Source of the DNA: Schaalia suimastitidis DSM 15538
GTDB lineage: Bacteria > Actinomycetota > Actinomycetes > Actinomycetales > Actinomycetaceae
NCBI RefSeq assembly: GCF_000429105.1
Contig: NZ_KE386848.1
Coordinates: 306,424-370,423, forward strand
Length of the DNA: 64,000 nt
Reading direction: 5' to 3'
Positions 45,633-56,299 of the stretch are shown in pieces. Position 1 is the first letter of the stretch; each line of letters begins with the position of its first letter. Both the position numbers and the translations under genes were made by a program. Under the pieces are notes generated by a model. The model saw only the letters and a list, made by a program, of their open reading frames with translations, ran no database searches and was not told the origin of the DNA.

Positions 45633-47816
45633 CTATTGCTTGGGTGTCAACCAAACGGCGCCCAGCGGTGGAATGCGGAGCTCAGCGGAGGCTGGTCGAC
45701 CATTCCACGGAATCTCCTCAGCCACAACCGGCCCAATATTCATCACACCAGAACCGCCATAAGCGACATCATCAGTGTTCAGCACCTCGACCCACTCACC
45801 CGCAAAGGGCAGGCCAACGCGGTAGGACTCGTGAGGATTGCCAGCAAAATTCGACACGCACACCATGATCTGCTGTTTGCCGTCATCGCCAGTGCCTTTA
45901 CGTAGATAGGAGATGACATTGTGATCGCCGTCGGAGGCATCAATCCACTCAAAACCAGTGTAGTCATCATCCCACAGCGCAGGATGTGAAGCGTAGACGT
46001 GGTTCAAGCTGGCGACAAGGCGTTGTACGCCTTCATTTTCAGGGCGATCAGTCAACCACCAGTCCAAAGAGTACGCTTCCACCCACTCTTGTTCCTGAGC
46101 GAATTCTTGCCCCATGAATAGCAATTGCTTGCCTGGATGCGACCACTGGTAGGCGTAAAGGGAACGCAGACCCGCCATCTTCTGCCACGTATCGCCCGGC
46201 ATCTTAGAGAACAACGAACCCTTGCCGTGGACAACTTCATCATGAGACAAAGGAAGGACGTAGTTTTCCGAGAAGGCATACACCAAAGAGAAGGTGAGTT
46301 CACCGTGGTGCCAGCGACGGTTAACGGGATCTTCACGCATATACCGAAGCGTGTCGTTCATCCAGCCCATATTCCACTTCATACCAAAGCCCAATCCGCC
46401 AGAGGACGTTGGGGCAGTAACACCTGGCCAAGCAGTAGATTCCTCTGCGATCATGACGATCCCAGGGTTACGACGGTACGCAGTGGCGTTTGTCTCTTGG
46501 AGGAACTCAATAGCTTCCAAATGCTCGCGGCCACCATACTGGTTGGGGCGCCACTGACCGTCCTTGCGAGAATAATCCAGGTACAGCATTGAAGCGACCG
46601 CGTCGACACGCAGGCCATCGATATGGAAATCCTCTAACCAGTACAGGGCGTTGGCCACAAGGAAGTTACGTACTTCGCGGCGACCGAAGTTGAATACGTA
46701 GGTACCCCAGTCGGGGTGTTCGCCACGCATAGGATCAGGATCCTCGTAGAGAGGCGTCCCATCAAAACGGGCCAACGCCCAATCATCCTTCGGGAAGTGC
46801 GCCGGCACCCAGTCAAGGATGACTCCGATACCTGCCTGGTGGAGCTTGTCGATGAGGTAACGGAAATCATCAGGTGTGCCATAACGTGACGACGGCGCGA
46901 AATAGGAGGTGACTTGATATCCCCATGAACCACCGAAGGGGTGCTCTGCCACAGGCATGAACTCAACGTGTGTAAAGCCCATATCTTTCAAGTAAGGGAT
47001 CAATTCATCTGCCAGCCCCCGGTAGCCTAAGCCTTGCCGCCACGAACCAACGTGCACCTCGTAAATTGACATGGGACCCGCATGAGGATTGGACGAGGCA
47101 CGTGTGGCCATCCACTGCTCGTCTTCCCATTCGTGGTGCAGATCGGTGACAACCGAGGCGGTAGAGGGCGGTATTTCGGTGGCGCGGGCAAGCGGGTCGG
47201 CTTTTTGGAACCAGTTACCTCCTGGCCCTTGGATTTCGAATTTGTAGCGCGCGCCAATACCGACGCCAGGGATGAAAAGTTCCCAGACACCTGAGGAGCC
47301 AAGGGAACGCATAGCGGTGGCGGTACCATCCCAGTAGTTGAAGTCGCCAACGACACGCACAGCCCGCGCGTTGGGCGCCCATACGGCGAAAGCAACACCG
47401 TCAACGTCCCCCATTTCCCCGGTGTAATGCTTGCGGTGAGCACCCAGCACCTTCCACAGTTCTTCGTGGCGTCCCTCAGAAATGAGGTAAGTGTCCATCT
47501 CTCCGAGCGTGGGCAAGAAACGGTACGGATCATCTTTAACGATGATTTGGTCACCATAGGTGACGCGCACCCGGTAGTCAGGGATAGTGTCGCCAGGTAG
47601 GACCGCGACCCATACGCCGTTGCGTTCGTGTTCGGCAGGATACGAGGCGTTGGCGGTGACAACATCAACCGCATCGGCTAAATGATGGACTGTTCGCACA
47701 GTCACGGATCCGTCCCCAAGGTGGGCACCCAAGACTGCGTGAGGCAGGTAGTGTGTTCCGTAGGCGACTGCGTCTAGAAGATCAGTATCAACGCTGAGCG
47801 GTGTGAGCTTTTCCAT
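45633..47816 (-). CDS. glgB: 1,4-alpha-glucan branching enzyme
   Basis: 727 residues, normal for GlgB. An N-terminal beta domain, a CBM48 domain ([24 protein letters not shown]), and the GH13 barrel with [28 protein letters not shown] (nucleophile Asp), [12 protein letters not shown] (acid Glu) and [12 protein letters not shown]. It adds alpha-1,6 branches to the chains made by GlgE. ATG 47816 follows GGAGGA. It is the last of the maltokinase-glgE group on this strand. Confidence 0.97.
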   Translation of the reverse strand: MEKLTPLSVDTDLLDAVAYGTHYLPHAVLGAHLGDGSVTVRTVHHLADAVDVVTANASYPAEHERNGVWVAVLPGDTIPDYRVRVTYGDQIIVKDDPYRFLPTLGEMDTYLISEGRHEELWKVLGAHRKHYTGEMGDVDGVAFAVWAPNARAVRVVGDFNYWDGTATAMRSLGSSGVWELFIPGVGIGARYKFEIQGPGGNWFQKADPLARATEIPPSTASVVTDLHHEWEDEQWMATRASSNPHAGPMSIYEVHVGSWRQGLGYRGLADELIPYLKDMGFTHVEFMPVAEHPFGGSWGYQVTSYFAPSSRYGTPDDFRYLIDKLHQAGIGVILDWVPAHFPKDDWALARFDGTPLYEDPDPMRGEHPDWGTYVFNFGRREVRNFLVANALYWLEDFHIDGLRVDAVASMLYLDYSRKDGQWRPNQYGGREHLEAIEFLQETNATAYRRNPGIVMIAEESTAWPGVTAPTSSGGLGFGMKWNMGWMNDTLRYMREDPVNRRWHHGELTFSLVYAFSENYVLPLSHDEVVHGKGSLFSKMPGDTWQKMAGLRSLYAYQWSHPGKQLLFMGQEFAQEQEWVEAYSLDWWLTDRPENEGVQRLVASLNHVYASHPALWDDDYTGFEWIDASDGDHNVISYLRKGTGDDGKQQIMVCVSNFAGNPHESYRVGLPFAGEWVEVLNTDDVAYGGSGVMNIGPVVAEEIPWNGRPASAELRIPPLGAVWLTPKQ

Positions 47817-47866
47817 GCTCTTATCCTCCCATGACTTCGACGAAAAGGTGTAACTCTAATCACTGT

Positions 47867-49549
47867 TTATTGAAATATGGTTCCCGATTGACATAACGCC
47901 TGCGCGTAACGTTCCAAAGCCCGCACGGGGATATCCACCCATTCAGGCCGAAAACGGGCCTCATAGCGTGCCTCGTAAATCGCCTTGTGCACCACGTAGG
48001 CGTCCAAAAGGGTGCTCTCTATCTGAGACAAACCACCTCCTCGGGTATAGCCGTCTAAAAAAGCTGTCTGCGCGCGAGTGCACCACGTGTCGTCACGCTC
48101 AGCGAGCGAGTCATCGGATGAGCATAAATGCCCAAGGTTGAGGTTCTTTCTATCGGGCGTGGGCGCGCAATCATGGGTGGCGGTGGATGGTGTGTGCGCC
48201 TGCGTTTGAGACGTGTTGGCGTGGTCAATAACAGCGAACGCGTGGGCCTGTGCATAGTCAAAACTACGAAGCATCCCCGCCACATCACGCATCGCGTAGT
48301 CACACTGACGGCGTTCCTCCAAGGGGCGCAGTACTTCACCTTCAAAATCGACCACGTACCAGGTATCGGCGCACAACAGTTGCCCAAGATGCAGGTCACC
48401 GTGTAGCCGAATGCGTTCAGGAAAAGTGTCGCAGTGACGAAGGCGCTCAATCACCCGCGATAGACACGAGCGTACTTTCGGTGAAAGGTCGACACCGTCA
48501 CGCTCAAGTGCAGCGAATTCGGCGTCAATGGCGGCACATAGGTGCCGAGGCTCCTGGCTGCCTTCTGTGGGAAAACGTGCAGCTAGGTGCTGGTGAAGCT
48601 CTCTTACTAGTGACCCAAGGAGATGGGCCTGAGCACTGGGGTCACCATTGTGGGAGGCAAGGTCGACAAAATGAGTAAAACCATCGACCGCACCATCAAC
48701 AAAAGGAAAAAGGACGCATGACACCGCGTGGCCTTGGGGCCATTGGTCGTCGTCGCGCTTAGTGACACATCCCTTTAAAGTGGAGGGATCGATGGGGGAG
48801 TCAGTCAGAGCGGTCAGGTCGTGAGTGGACACATTGAGTTCCCGCGCGTTGGTCCACGCCAAGTCAAGGGTTGCCCACGCCAAAGGCGGTGCCACATGTG
48901 GCCACGTAGCGAGGGCGTTACCTATTTCTACATCCGGGTGTATCCCTGAATGGAGGACGCGATAGACCTTCAAAAGGTAATGACGAACGCCGTCGGTGAG
49001 AACAACGGATGTATTGGACTGCTCAGCATCCAATACGGTCGCCTGTCCGCAATGGGCTAGCAGTGCCTCACGGTCAAAGGTAGGTCCGTCGTGACGAGGC
49101 GTCGTCGACGCCGAGCGTTGCCTAGCCGCACTGCTATTGGTCGCGTGCCAGGGCATAGTGTGTGGGGTTGCGCTATGAGGCTGCCCATGGTGAGCATCGA
49201 TTGCGGGCGAGGAGAGCGAAGAAGTAATCCACGGCGCGAGGTGTGCGCCACCAAGGCACGAAGCCAACCAAGCAGGGTGAGCAACTGCGTCACAGACCGT
49301 TGCCTCACCCACCGAAGCGATCACCGCACGCTGGTCCACCACCTCGTGCGAGGCAACGAGGACCAGCGGCAGATGGAGGAGCGTCGTACCGACACCGATG
49401 ACATAGCTGCGGGACAGCGTGTCGCCAACGTCGCGGTATTCAACGAAACCGCGTACATCCAGAGGCAAGTCGTCGCAGACCGGAAACCAGCGGCGTGTCC
49501 TTACCCATGGTTCAAGCAGTGCCAGCAGCGCCTCTGGATCAGGCCACAT
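47867..49549 (-). CDS. Maltokinase (Pep2/Mak)
   Basis: About 560 residues. Kinase-like fold with the N-terminal EPWVRTRRWFP cap, VVLTDGVRHYLLKVYRVL (ATP-binding Lys), and the catalytic IRLHGDLHLGQLL and YVVDFEGEVLRPLEER motifs. It phosphorylates maltose to alpha-maltose 1-phosphate, the substrate of GlgE encoded just upstream. ATG 49549 has AAGGA eight bases upstream; ATG 49558 and an upstream GTG at 49618 inside glgE are alternatives. The middle part is Ser/Thr- and His-rich and seems longer than in mycobacterial Pep2. Confidence 0.87.
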   Translation of the reverse strand: MWPDPEALLALLEPWVRTRRWFPVCDDLPLDVRGFVEYRDVGDTLSRSYVIGVGTTLLHLPLVLVASHEVVDQRAVIASVGEATVCDAVAHPAWLASCLGGAHLAPWITSSLSSPAIDAHHGQPHSATPHTMPWHATNSSAARQRSASTTPRHDGPTFDREALLAHCGQATVLDAEQSNTSVVLTDGVRHYLLKVYRVLHSGIHPDVEIGNALATWPHVAPPLAWATLDLAWTNARELNVSTHDLTALTDSPIDPSTLKGCVTKRDDDQWPQGHAVSCVLFPFVDGAVDGFTHFVDLASHNGDPSAQAHLLGSLVRELHQHLAARFPTEGSQEPRHLCAAIDAEFAALERDGVDLSPKVRSCLSRVIERLRHCDTFPERIRLHGDLHLGQLLCADTWYVVDFEGEVLRPLEERRQCDYAMRDVAGMLRSFDYAQAHAFAVIDHANTSQTQAHTPSTATHDCAPTPDRKNLNLGHLCSSDDSLAERDDTWCTRAQTAFLDGYTRGGGLSQIESTLLDAYVVHKAIYEARYEARFRPEWVDIPVRALERYAQALCQSGTIFQ

Positions 49550-49560
49550 GCCGGACATCC

Positions 49561-51600
49561 TTAACGCGAATGGTGAGCGGGTGTCTCCACCGCCATGACG
49601 TGAGCGATACGTGTCCACGGTGACAGGCTCACCCAGTTCGTCGCGTGCCAGGTGTATTCGTGGCCGTCGAGCTCATCCACCACCTTGAAGGTGCCAGCAG
49701 TCGTTTCCACACCCAGTTCAGCGAGGTCGATATATACCTCACCTTCGACGGTGTGATGCGGATCTAGTGAAACGACGGTGATGACGATATCTGAATGTCC
49801 ATTGCCTGCAAAGCGTGCTGGAACACGTTTAGAGAAAGCCACCAAATTTGGGTGCGATGTCGGGTGGATACGCAGATCATGCAACTGGCGCAGAGCAGGG
49901 TGTTTTGCGCGCGCAGCATTCAACAAGCCAAGAAGACGGGGAATACCGGTTTCTTCAGCGTCTGCCCACTGGCGTGGCCGATACTCATATTTTTCGTTGT
50001 TGTTCTGTTCTTCGAAACCAGGGCGGTTGTCATTTTCGACGAACTCATAACCGGAGTAAATGCCCCACGTTGGGGCACCGGTTGCAGCAAGTACGGCACG
50101 TATGGCGAAGATTGCCGTTCCACCGCTCCACATCTGTGGGGTAAGAATATCGTGTGTCGTCGGCCAGAAGGCCGGACGCATGAGATGCGCTGTATCGCGG
50201 GAGACCTGCAGCAGATACTCTTCGATTTCTTCCTTAGTGCGACGCCAGGTGAAGTAGGTGTAGGACTGGTCGAAACCGATGGCACCAAGGGTGCGCATCA
50301 TCGCTGGACGTGTAAATGCTTCCGCGAGGAAAACAATGTCTGGGTGGGTCTGGTGCACCTCGGCAATAAGACGCTGCCAGAACTGTAGTGGCTTCGTATG
50401 AGGATTATCGACACGGAAGAATGTGACACCATGCTTTACCCAAAGCATGACGACGTCGCGGATTGCTTTGTAGATCCCTTCGGGGTCATTGTCAAAATTC
50501 AGCGGATAAATGTCCTGGTATTTCTTTGGAGGATTCTCCGCGTAAGCGATGGTGCCGTCAGCTCGTGTGGTGAACCATTCGGGATGTTCACTGACCCACG
50601 GGTGGTCTGGTGAACACTGCAATGCCAGGTCTAGTGCCACTTCCATGTCCAATGCCTGGGCTGCCTTCACGAAGTCGTCAAAATCTGCGAAGGTTCCCAA
50701 GTCAGGGTGGATGGCGTCATGTCCACCTTCAGGTGCCCCAATGCCGTAGGGACTACCTGGGTCACCTGCCTGTGCATTGAGCGTATTGTTTTTTCCTTTG
50801 CGGAAGGTCGTGCCAATGGGATGGATGGGGGTGAGGTAGATAACGTCGAAGCCCATCGAAGCGATACGCGGAAGATCAGCAGCAGCGCCACGTAAGGTAC
50901 CGGACACCCAGGTGCCGTCAGGTTTCTGGAATGCGCCAGCACTGCGGGGGAATATCTCGTACCACGATCCAGCGAGCGCTTTCGGGCGGGCTACCTTAAG
51001 GGGATAGGAGCAGGTCGAATCCAGCAGATCCCGAAGCGGATAATCCCTGAAAGCGGCCTTCACTCGCGAAGAAACACCGGCAGACAAACGTTGCTGCGGG
51101 GAACCTTTCGTGTCACGTAAACGTCCCGCCGCTTCAAGGAAAATGGCGCGCACGTCAGCACCGGGTTGACGCGCCTTGACTTTCCCGCGTGGCAAGGTGA
51201 CACCTTCGGCGGCACGTTCTAAAAGACGGGCACCTTCTTCCAGCATCAGTTCCACATCGACGCCTGCATCGATTTTCACTGACGCGTCGTGCTTCCATGT
51301 GGCGTAGGGATCAGACCAGGTGTCAACACGGAATGACCACAGGCCCGTGCTATCAGGCATCACCCAGGCTTCATAACGGTCAAGACCCGGTGCAATATCA
51401 ACCATGACGGTGCGAGAAAACTCAGTGCCGTCAGGACGAATGAGGACTGCTTCGGCGCACAAGGCGTCATGGCCTTCTCGGAAAACAGTGGCTCGGATAG
51501 GGAAAGCCTCGCCTTGGGTTGCCTTTGCGGGTAGCTTTCCGTCTTCGATGACTGGGAATAATTCGACAGCAGGGATGCGGGGGATGGTGTACTCGCTCAC
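49561..51600 (-). CDS. glgE: Alpha-1,4-glucan:maltose-1-phosphate maltosyltransferase
   Basis: 679 residues, close to other GlgE. It extends alpha-glucan with maltosyl units from maltose 1-phosphate. Domain order: N-terminal beta domain, then GH13_3 barrel with YEIFPRSAGAFQKPDG, MGFDVIYLTPIHPIG, FFRVDNPHTKPLQFW (nucleophile Asp and the phosphate-binding HTK), and FLAEAFTRP with the acid Glu. With maltokinase and glgB it forms the GlgE pathway. GTG start at 51600. Confidence 0.97.
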   Translation of the reverse strand: MSEYTIPRIPAVELFPVIEDGKLPAKATQGEAFPIRATVFREGHDALCAEAVLIRPDGTEFSRTVMVDIAPGLDRYEAWVMPDSTGLWSFRVDTWSDPYATWKHDASVKIDAGVDVELMLEEGARLLERAAEGVTLPRGKVKARQPGADVRAIFLEAAGRLRDTKGSPQQRLSAGVSSRVKAAFRDYPLRDLLDSTCSYPLKVARPKALAGSWYEIFPRSAGAFQKPDGTWVSGTLRGAAADLPRIASMGFDVIYLTPIHPIGTTFRKGKNNTLNAQAGDPGSPYGIGAPEGGHDAIHPDLGTFADFDDFVKAAQALDMEVALDLALQCSPDHPWVSEHPEWFTTRADGTIAYAENPPKKYQDIYPLNFDNDPEGIYKAIRDVVMLWVKHGVTFFRVDNPHTKPLQFWQRLIAEVHQTHPDIVFLAEAFTRPAMMRTLGAIGFDQSYTYFTWRRTKEEIEEYLLQVSRDTAHLMRPAFWPTTHDILTPQMWSGGTAIFAIRAVLAATGAPTWGIYSGYEFVENDNRPGFEEQNNNEKYEYRPRQWADAEETGIPRLLGLLNAARAKHPALRQLHDLRIHPTSHPNLVAFSKRVPARFAGNGHSDIVITVVSLDPHHTVEGEVYIDLAELGVETTAGTFKVVDELDGHEYTWHATNWVSLSPWTRIAHVMAVETPAHHSR

Positions 51601-51664
51601 CCCTTTAGGGTACTGCCTTTTCTTCCATTTGTGACCGAGAAAACGAAAAAATGTCGAACGTTTG

Positions 51665-52447
51665 TCAGACGCTCACACCGAAGAGATGTCCGATACCCCA
51701 GGTCAGTGCCATCGCAACGGCGCCGCCCACCACGAGGCGCGTGACAGCGCGAAGCCGTGGGGCCTCGCCAAAAACTGCGCTGACCCAACCGGTGAGTGCG
51801 AGTGCCATAAGAACAGAAATAAATGTGCCGACAATGCGTGCTGGCGGTGGCAATAAAACCATTGCGATCATGGGAAGTGCGGCACCGACAAGGAACGCTA
51901 AGAAAGAGGACAGGGCAGCTTCCCATGGATTGGTTAGGTCGTCAGGATCAATATTGTGTTCTGCACTCAGGTGTGCCCCTAAGGCATCCTTGCGCGACAA
52001 ATCAGCAGCCACTGCCGCAGCGGTCTGAGGTGACAACCCCTTGTCTTGCCACAATTTTGCCAGAAGTTCTTCCTGTCCTTGTGGGTCATCAGCCAAGGCA
52101 CGACGCTTCGTTTGAACGAGTTCGCGTTCAGTGTCGCGCTGAGTGGATACCGACACGTACTCTCCAACCGACATTGACAGTGCCGCCGCAGCAATACCGG
52201 CAGTGCCTGCAATGACGATTGCCGTAGTATTCGTGGGATCTACTGCGGCGACGCCGACAAGCAGACCTGAAATGGACACGATGCCGTCATTCGCGCCGAG
52301 GACACCAGCGCGCAACCAGTTCAAGCGCGAAGCCACAGACTGTTGACGAGACCCATCTTTAGTATCGGCCTTAGTGTTCCGTGAAGAATCTGAAGAAGAA
52401 GTAAAGGACGTTAAGCGAGCCATAAGCCCTGACGTAATTGTTGTCAT
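51665..52447 (-). CDS. VIT/CCC1 family membrane transporter
   Basis: About 260 residues. GVLGANDGIVSISGLLVGV with SMSVGEYVSVSTQRDTER are the conserved first-helix and loop motifs of the VIT1/CCC1 iron/manganese transporters. Five membrane segments and a cytosolic hairpin rich in Glu/Asp (residues about 95-150) as in this family. The start at 52486 lies in the loop of the trpS terminator, so I chose the inner ATG 52447; ATG 52423 is also possible. Confidence 0.85.
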   Translation of the reverse strand: MTTITSGLMARLTSFTSSSDSSRNTKADTKDGSRQQSVASRLNWLRAGVLGANDGIVSISGLLVGVAAVDPTNTTAIVIAGTAGIAAAALSMSVGEYVSVSTQRDTERELVQTKRRALADDPQGQEELLAKLWQDKGLSPQTAAAVAADLSRKDALGAHLSAEHNIDPDDLTNPWEAALSSFLAFLVGAALPMIAMVLLPPPARIVGTFISVLMALALTGWVSAVFGEAPRLRAVTRLVVGGAVAMALTWGIGHLFGVSV

Positions 52448-52468
52448 AGCGTCACAGTAGAGAGTGAA

Positions 52469-52499
52469 GGGGTGGCTTTCCAGCAAGGAAAGCCACCCC
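52469..52499 (-). terminator. Terminator after trpS
   Basis: GGGGTGGCTTTCC (52469-52481), a 5-base loop, and GGAAAGCCACCCC (52487-52499) form a perfect 13-bp stem 45 bases after the trpS stop on the minus strand. The following bases are pyrimidine-rich. Confidence 0.8.
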
Positions 52500-52544
52500 T
52501 GGCGCCGCTCAGGTAACGCTGTGAGCAGGAATCTTTGGTAAGCC

Positions 52545-53645
52545 TCAGTACACCATGCTCATGGCTTGCCGGACTTCGGCAAGGGTAGTGTCAGCCACTT
52601 CGTTAGCCCGCTCATTGCCTGCTGCAAGTACGGACAGGAGATAGGCCTCGTCATCCATCAATTCCATGCGCCGAGCGCGTATTGGGGCAAGCATGTCGTT
52701 GAGCGCATCAGTCACCACTGTTTTCAGAGTGCCTGCACCTTTGTCCCCAATAGACTCGGCAATCTCTTGCGGGCTTTGACCAGTGGCCAAGGAGGCAAGG
52801 AGCAGAAGGTTCGATACCTCAGGACGCTGCTGCGGATCCCACGTAATGACTCGCTCTGCATCAGTTTTGGCTTTGCGCAGTATCTTCGCAGTCTCATCGG
52901 CACTCATCGCCAATTCGATGGTGTTGCCGCGTGATTTCGACATTTTCGTACCATCAGTGCCCAATAAAAGCGGTGCCTGCGACAGCAGTGCTTCAGGCCT
53001 CGGGAAAACGGGACGTTCGGCGGTGGCGCGCCCATAACGCTTATCGAAACGTTGGGCGATGAGGCGCGTCTGCTCCAAGTGGGGGAGTTGGTCTTGGCCC
53101 ACAGGCACCAGGTTGGCTTTACAGAACAAGATATCGGCCGCTTGATGCACCGGGTAGGTGAGCATTAAGCCGCTCATGGCGCGCCCCTCGGTGGCATCAA
53201 GTTCAGCTTTCACCGTGGGGTTACGGTGAAGCTCGGATTCAGTAACCAAGGAAAGGAAAGGCAACATTAGCTGGTTAAGGGCCGGGATCGCCGAGTGGTT
53301 AAATATTGTGGTTTTTTCCGGGTTAAGGCCAGACGCCAAATAATCTGCCACAAGCCCAATGACACGTTCACGAATCGGTCCGACTCCGTCGCGGTCAGTA
53401 ATCACCTGATAGTCGGCAACGAGTACCCACGTCTCCACACCGCGATCTTGGAGCAACACACGGTTACGTAGCGTCCCGAAATAATGCCCCAAGTGGAGCC
53501 GACCCGTGGGGCGGTCTCCTGTGAGCATCCGAAAGCGTGTGGGATCTTCGTCGATTGCTCGGTCGATCTCTTCGCTGCGTTGGCGGGTGCGCGCCAAGGA
53601 GGCTTCATTTGTCGAATTGGCAAGGATATCTTCGCTCGTAGTCAC
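52545..53645 (-). CDS. trpS: Tryptophanyl-tRNA synthetase
   Basis: 366 residues. Class I aminoacyl-tRNA synthetase charging tRNA-Trp. GDRPTGRLHLGHYFG holds the HIGH-type motif, GTDGTKMSKSRGN the KMSKS loop, and the middle part GQDQLPHLEQTR binds tryptophan and tRNA. No T-box leader was seen upstream. GTG start at 53645. It lies between the VIT gene and glgX, all on the minus strand. Confidence 0.96.
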   Translation of the reverse strand: MTTSEDILANSTNEASLARTRQRSEEIDRAIDEDPTRFRMLTGDRPTGRLHLGHYFGTLRNRVLLQDRGVETWVLVADYQVITDRDGVGPIRERVIGLVADYLASGLNPEKTTIFNHSAIPALNQLMLPFLSLVTESELHRNPTVKAELDATEGRAMSGLMLTYPVHQAADILFCKANLVPVGQDQLPHLEQTRLIAQRFDKRYGRATAERPVFPRPEALLSQAPLLLGTDGTKMSKSRGNTIELAMSADETAKILRKAKTDAERVITWDPQQRPEVSNLLLLASLATGQSPQEIAESIGDKGAGTLKTVVTDALNDMLAPIRARRMELMDDEAYLLSVLAAGNERANEVADTTLAEVRQAMSMVY

Positions 53646-53743
53646 CCGCAGATTCTACCGCGCAATGTAACCGACATGCGGCTTGGGTTCACCTACGCTA
53701 CGAGGCGCGTCGGTGGCCATTGGTGGTGTCGTGGTGATGGTGC

Positions 53744-56032
53744 TCAACTACGCGGCGTCACACGCGCGTCAGAAAGCAATACGATCATCGATGCAGGTTC
53801 CAACTCCAGGGTGGCGCCACTAGACACCAGTTCAAGTCCGAGCGGAAGCGAGTCGATATCTGCCTCAACGTCGATTCCGCCGTCAAGTGGTGATTCCCAC
53901 GAGGTATCCATGACAATGCGCCAGTCCACGCCATGTCCCTCAGGTAGCGTCACTATTTGTTCCTCGACCATCCCGTTAATAATGACCAGCGCATCGCGGT
54001 CTCCAAAAGGCAGACCTGAACGCAACATTTGGAATATGCGACTTTCCTTGCGCCCCCACGCGTCCGACGCCATGGGTTGACCAGCAGCGTTATACCACGA
54101 CAAATCTTCAATCCAGTCACCGGCAAGAACAGAGCCTGTGGCAAAGGAAGAAGGACGCAGCACAGGGTGGTTACGGCGCAAAGAAAGCAACCATCGCGTG
54201 GTATTCATCTGATGGATTTGGTAGGGCGATAAATCCCAATCAACCCACGAAATTGCACTGTCTTGGCAGTAAGCGTTGTTATTACCAAATTGGGTGCGTT
54301 GGAATTCGTCACCCGCAGTGATCATTGGTGTTCCAGCAGAGACCAACATTGTGGTGAGTAAATTGCGCTGCGAACGGTGCCGCATCGGCAGCAGGTCCTC
54401 AATAATGCCACGCGCATCGGGCGTATCTGACAAAGGATCAGGCGATGGCATCACACCACCTTCAATGCCGTGATTCCACGAGCGGTTATCGTCGGTTCCG
54501 TCGCGGTTTTCTTCAAGGTTGGCCAGATTGTGTTTGTGGTTGTAGGCAGTAAGGTCAGCCAGTGTGAAACCATCGTGTGCGGTGACGAAGTTAATTGAGG
54601 CTCGCGGGCCACGCAAATATCCAGTGCCGTGACTAAAGACGTCCTGTGAACCGGATAGGCGGGTCGCAAGGTTATTTGGCCCAGATGCATCCCATCCTTT
54701 GGAAAGATTGCCCAAGTCAGATAGCCAGAAAGAGCGAACGGCGCCACGGTACTGGTCATTCCATTCGGAGAACGGATCTGGGAAATTCCCTGTCTGCCAG
54801 CCGCCGATACCCACATCCCACGGTTCAGCGATGATCTTGTCACGCGAAAGTCGTTCATCGGTGGCAATTGCCATCAAGAGTGGGTGCAGTGGCGTGTACC
54901 CCCATGCGAAGCGTCCCAAAGCGGATGCAAGATCAAAACGGAAACCGTCAACCCCCATATCTTGTGACCAATACCGGAGTGAATCCAACACGAGGGCCAT
55001 CGTTTGCGGATGATCCACGTTGAGGGTATTGCCACAGCCGGTGGTGTCAATTTGTTGACGAGGCCGGTGCGGGGTTTGGCGGTAGTACAAACATTGGTCG
55101 ATACCTCTAAAAGATAGGGAAGGGCCTGCTTGCCCTGATTCGCAGGTGTGGTTATAGACCACGTCTAAAATGACTTCGATACCTGCTTGATGCAGGATCG
55201 ACACCATTCCCCGAAACTCGTCAATGATCGCCTGAGCCCCTTGAGCACGTGCTCCAGCCGTTGCGTAGGAAGGTTCGGGGGCAAAGAAATTCAGCGTGGA
55301 ATAGCCCCAATAGTTTGTCAAACCACGTTCCGTGAGGAATGTTTCGTCACATTTGGCGTGAATGGGCAGAAGTTCGACGGCGGTAATACCCAGGTGCTTG
55401 AGGTAATCAACACATTTGGGGTGGGCAAGGCCCGCATAGGTTCCACGCAGGTCATCGGGGATACCGGGCATCTCCTTGGTGAAGCCTTTGACGTGCATTT
55501 CGTAGATAACAGTGCGCGACCATGGCACCCGCGGTTTGGGTGCAAGTTCAAAGGTCGAATTTGTCACCACCGAGACAGGAACGTGCCCAGCAGAATCGAG
55601 GGGTGACATTTCCATTGGTAGCGTCAAGGGGTAGAGATCTTCGTCAACGCGGTGAGCGTACACATGCGGTCCAAAATCGACGGTACCTTCGATACCGCGT
55701 GCACGCGGGTCAATGAGGAGTTTATTGGGATTGTGGTACATTCCACCTTCAGGATCCCACGGTCCATGCACACGAAAACCGTAGCGCGTACCCAGCCCGT
55801 GGCCTTCAAGGCGGCCATGCCAGATACCAACTTCTGGGCCATACAGTTCCCAGGGTGTTTCAGAGCCGTCGTCGTGGATCACACAGAAATGAACGGCTGA
55901 AGCATGGCGGGCGATGAGCGAAATATTGAGTCCGCCGTTATTTTCGAAAACACCGATGCGGCGCGGCTCAGGGTTACGCAGGGCAATGTGTTGGACGTTG
56001 TTGCGATCGGAACGGATATGCGGCGAAGGCAT
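53744..56032 (-). CDS. glgX: Glycogen debranching enzyme GlgX/TreX
   Basis: 762 residues. GH13_11 family: a CBM48 domain with WHGRLEGHGLGTRYGFRVHGPWDP, then a barrel with DVVYNHTCESG, GVDGFRFDLASALGR (nucleophile Asp), IAEPWDVG (acid Glu), and FVTAHDGFTLADL. It removes alpha-1,6 branches from glycogen. ATG 56032 follows AAGGAG. The enzymes for branching, elongation and debranching of alpha-glucan thus lie within about 10 kb. Confidence 0.95.
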   Translation of the reverse strand: MPSPHIRSDRNNVQHIALRNPEPRRIGVFENNGGLNISLIARHASAVHFCVIHDDGSETPWELYGPEVGIWHGRLEGHGLGTRYGFRVHGPWDPEGGMYHNPNKLLIDPRARGIEGTVDFGPHVYAHRVDEDLYPLTLPMEMSPLDSAGHVPVSVVTNSTFELAPKPRVPWSRTVIYEMHVKGFTKEMPGIPDDLRGTYAGLAHPKCVDYLKHLGITAVELLPIHAKCDETFLTERGLTNYWGYSTLNFFAPEPSYATAGARAQGAQAIIDEFRGMVSILHQAGIEVILDVVYNHTCESGQAGPSLSFRGIDQCLYYRQTPHRPRQQIDTTGCGNTLNVDHPQTMALVLDSLRYWSQDMGVDGFRFDLASALGRFAWGYTPLHPLLMAIATDERLSRDKIIAEPWDVGIGGWQTGNFPDPFSEWNDQYRGAVRSFWLSDLGNLSKGWDASGPNNLATRLSGSQDVFSHGTGYLRGPRASINFVTAHDGFTLADLTAYNHKHNLANLEENRDGTDDNRSWNHGIEGGVMPSPDPLSDTPDARGIIEDLLPMRHRSQRNLLTTMLVSAGTPMITAGDEFQRTQFGNNNAYCQDSAISWVDWDLSPYQIHQMNTTRWLLSLRRNHPVLRPSSFATGSVLAGDWIEDLSWYNAAGQPMASDAWGRKESRIFQMLRSGLPFGDRDALVIINGMVEEQIVTLPEGHGVDWRIVMDTSWESPLDGGIDVEADIDSLPLGLELVSSGATLELEPASMIVLLSDARVTPRS

Positions 56033-56299
56033 TACCGGGCTCCTTTAGTAACAGGTGGTCACGAACGATAGCCGTAGCTAAATTTGATGATTATTGCGAT
56101 GTAAAATCATACCGCAGCGTATCGGGACGCCTCAGGGATTTCGCGCTTGGCGTAGGCAAATGTGGGAAAAGTAAAAGGGTGTGCACCGGGGAAGTTGAGC
56201 ATATTTTCACCGTATGGCGGTGCGCAGTGGACGGTAGACGAGGCGAACGACACCCTTTCGACGCGCGAGGAACACCTAGGAATATGGCACGCTAGATAT

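Noticed and set aside
53646..53743. T-box riboswitch before trpS
   Set aside because: No T-box consensus, specifier loop or antiterminator was found in the 98-base leader.
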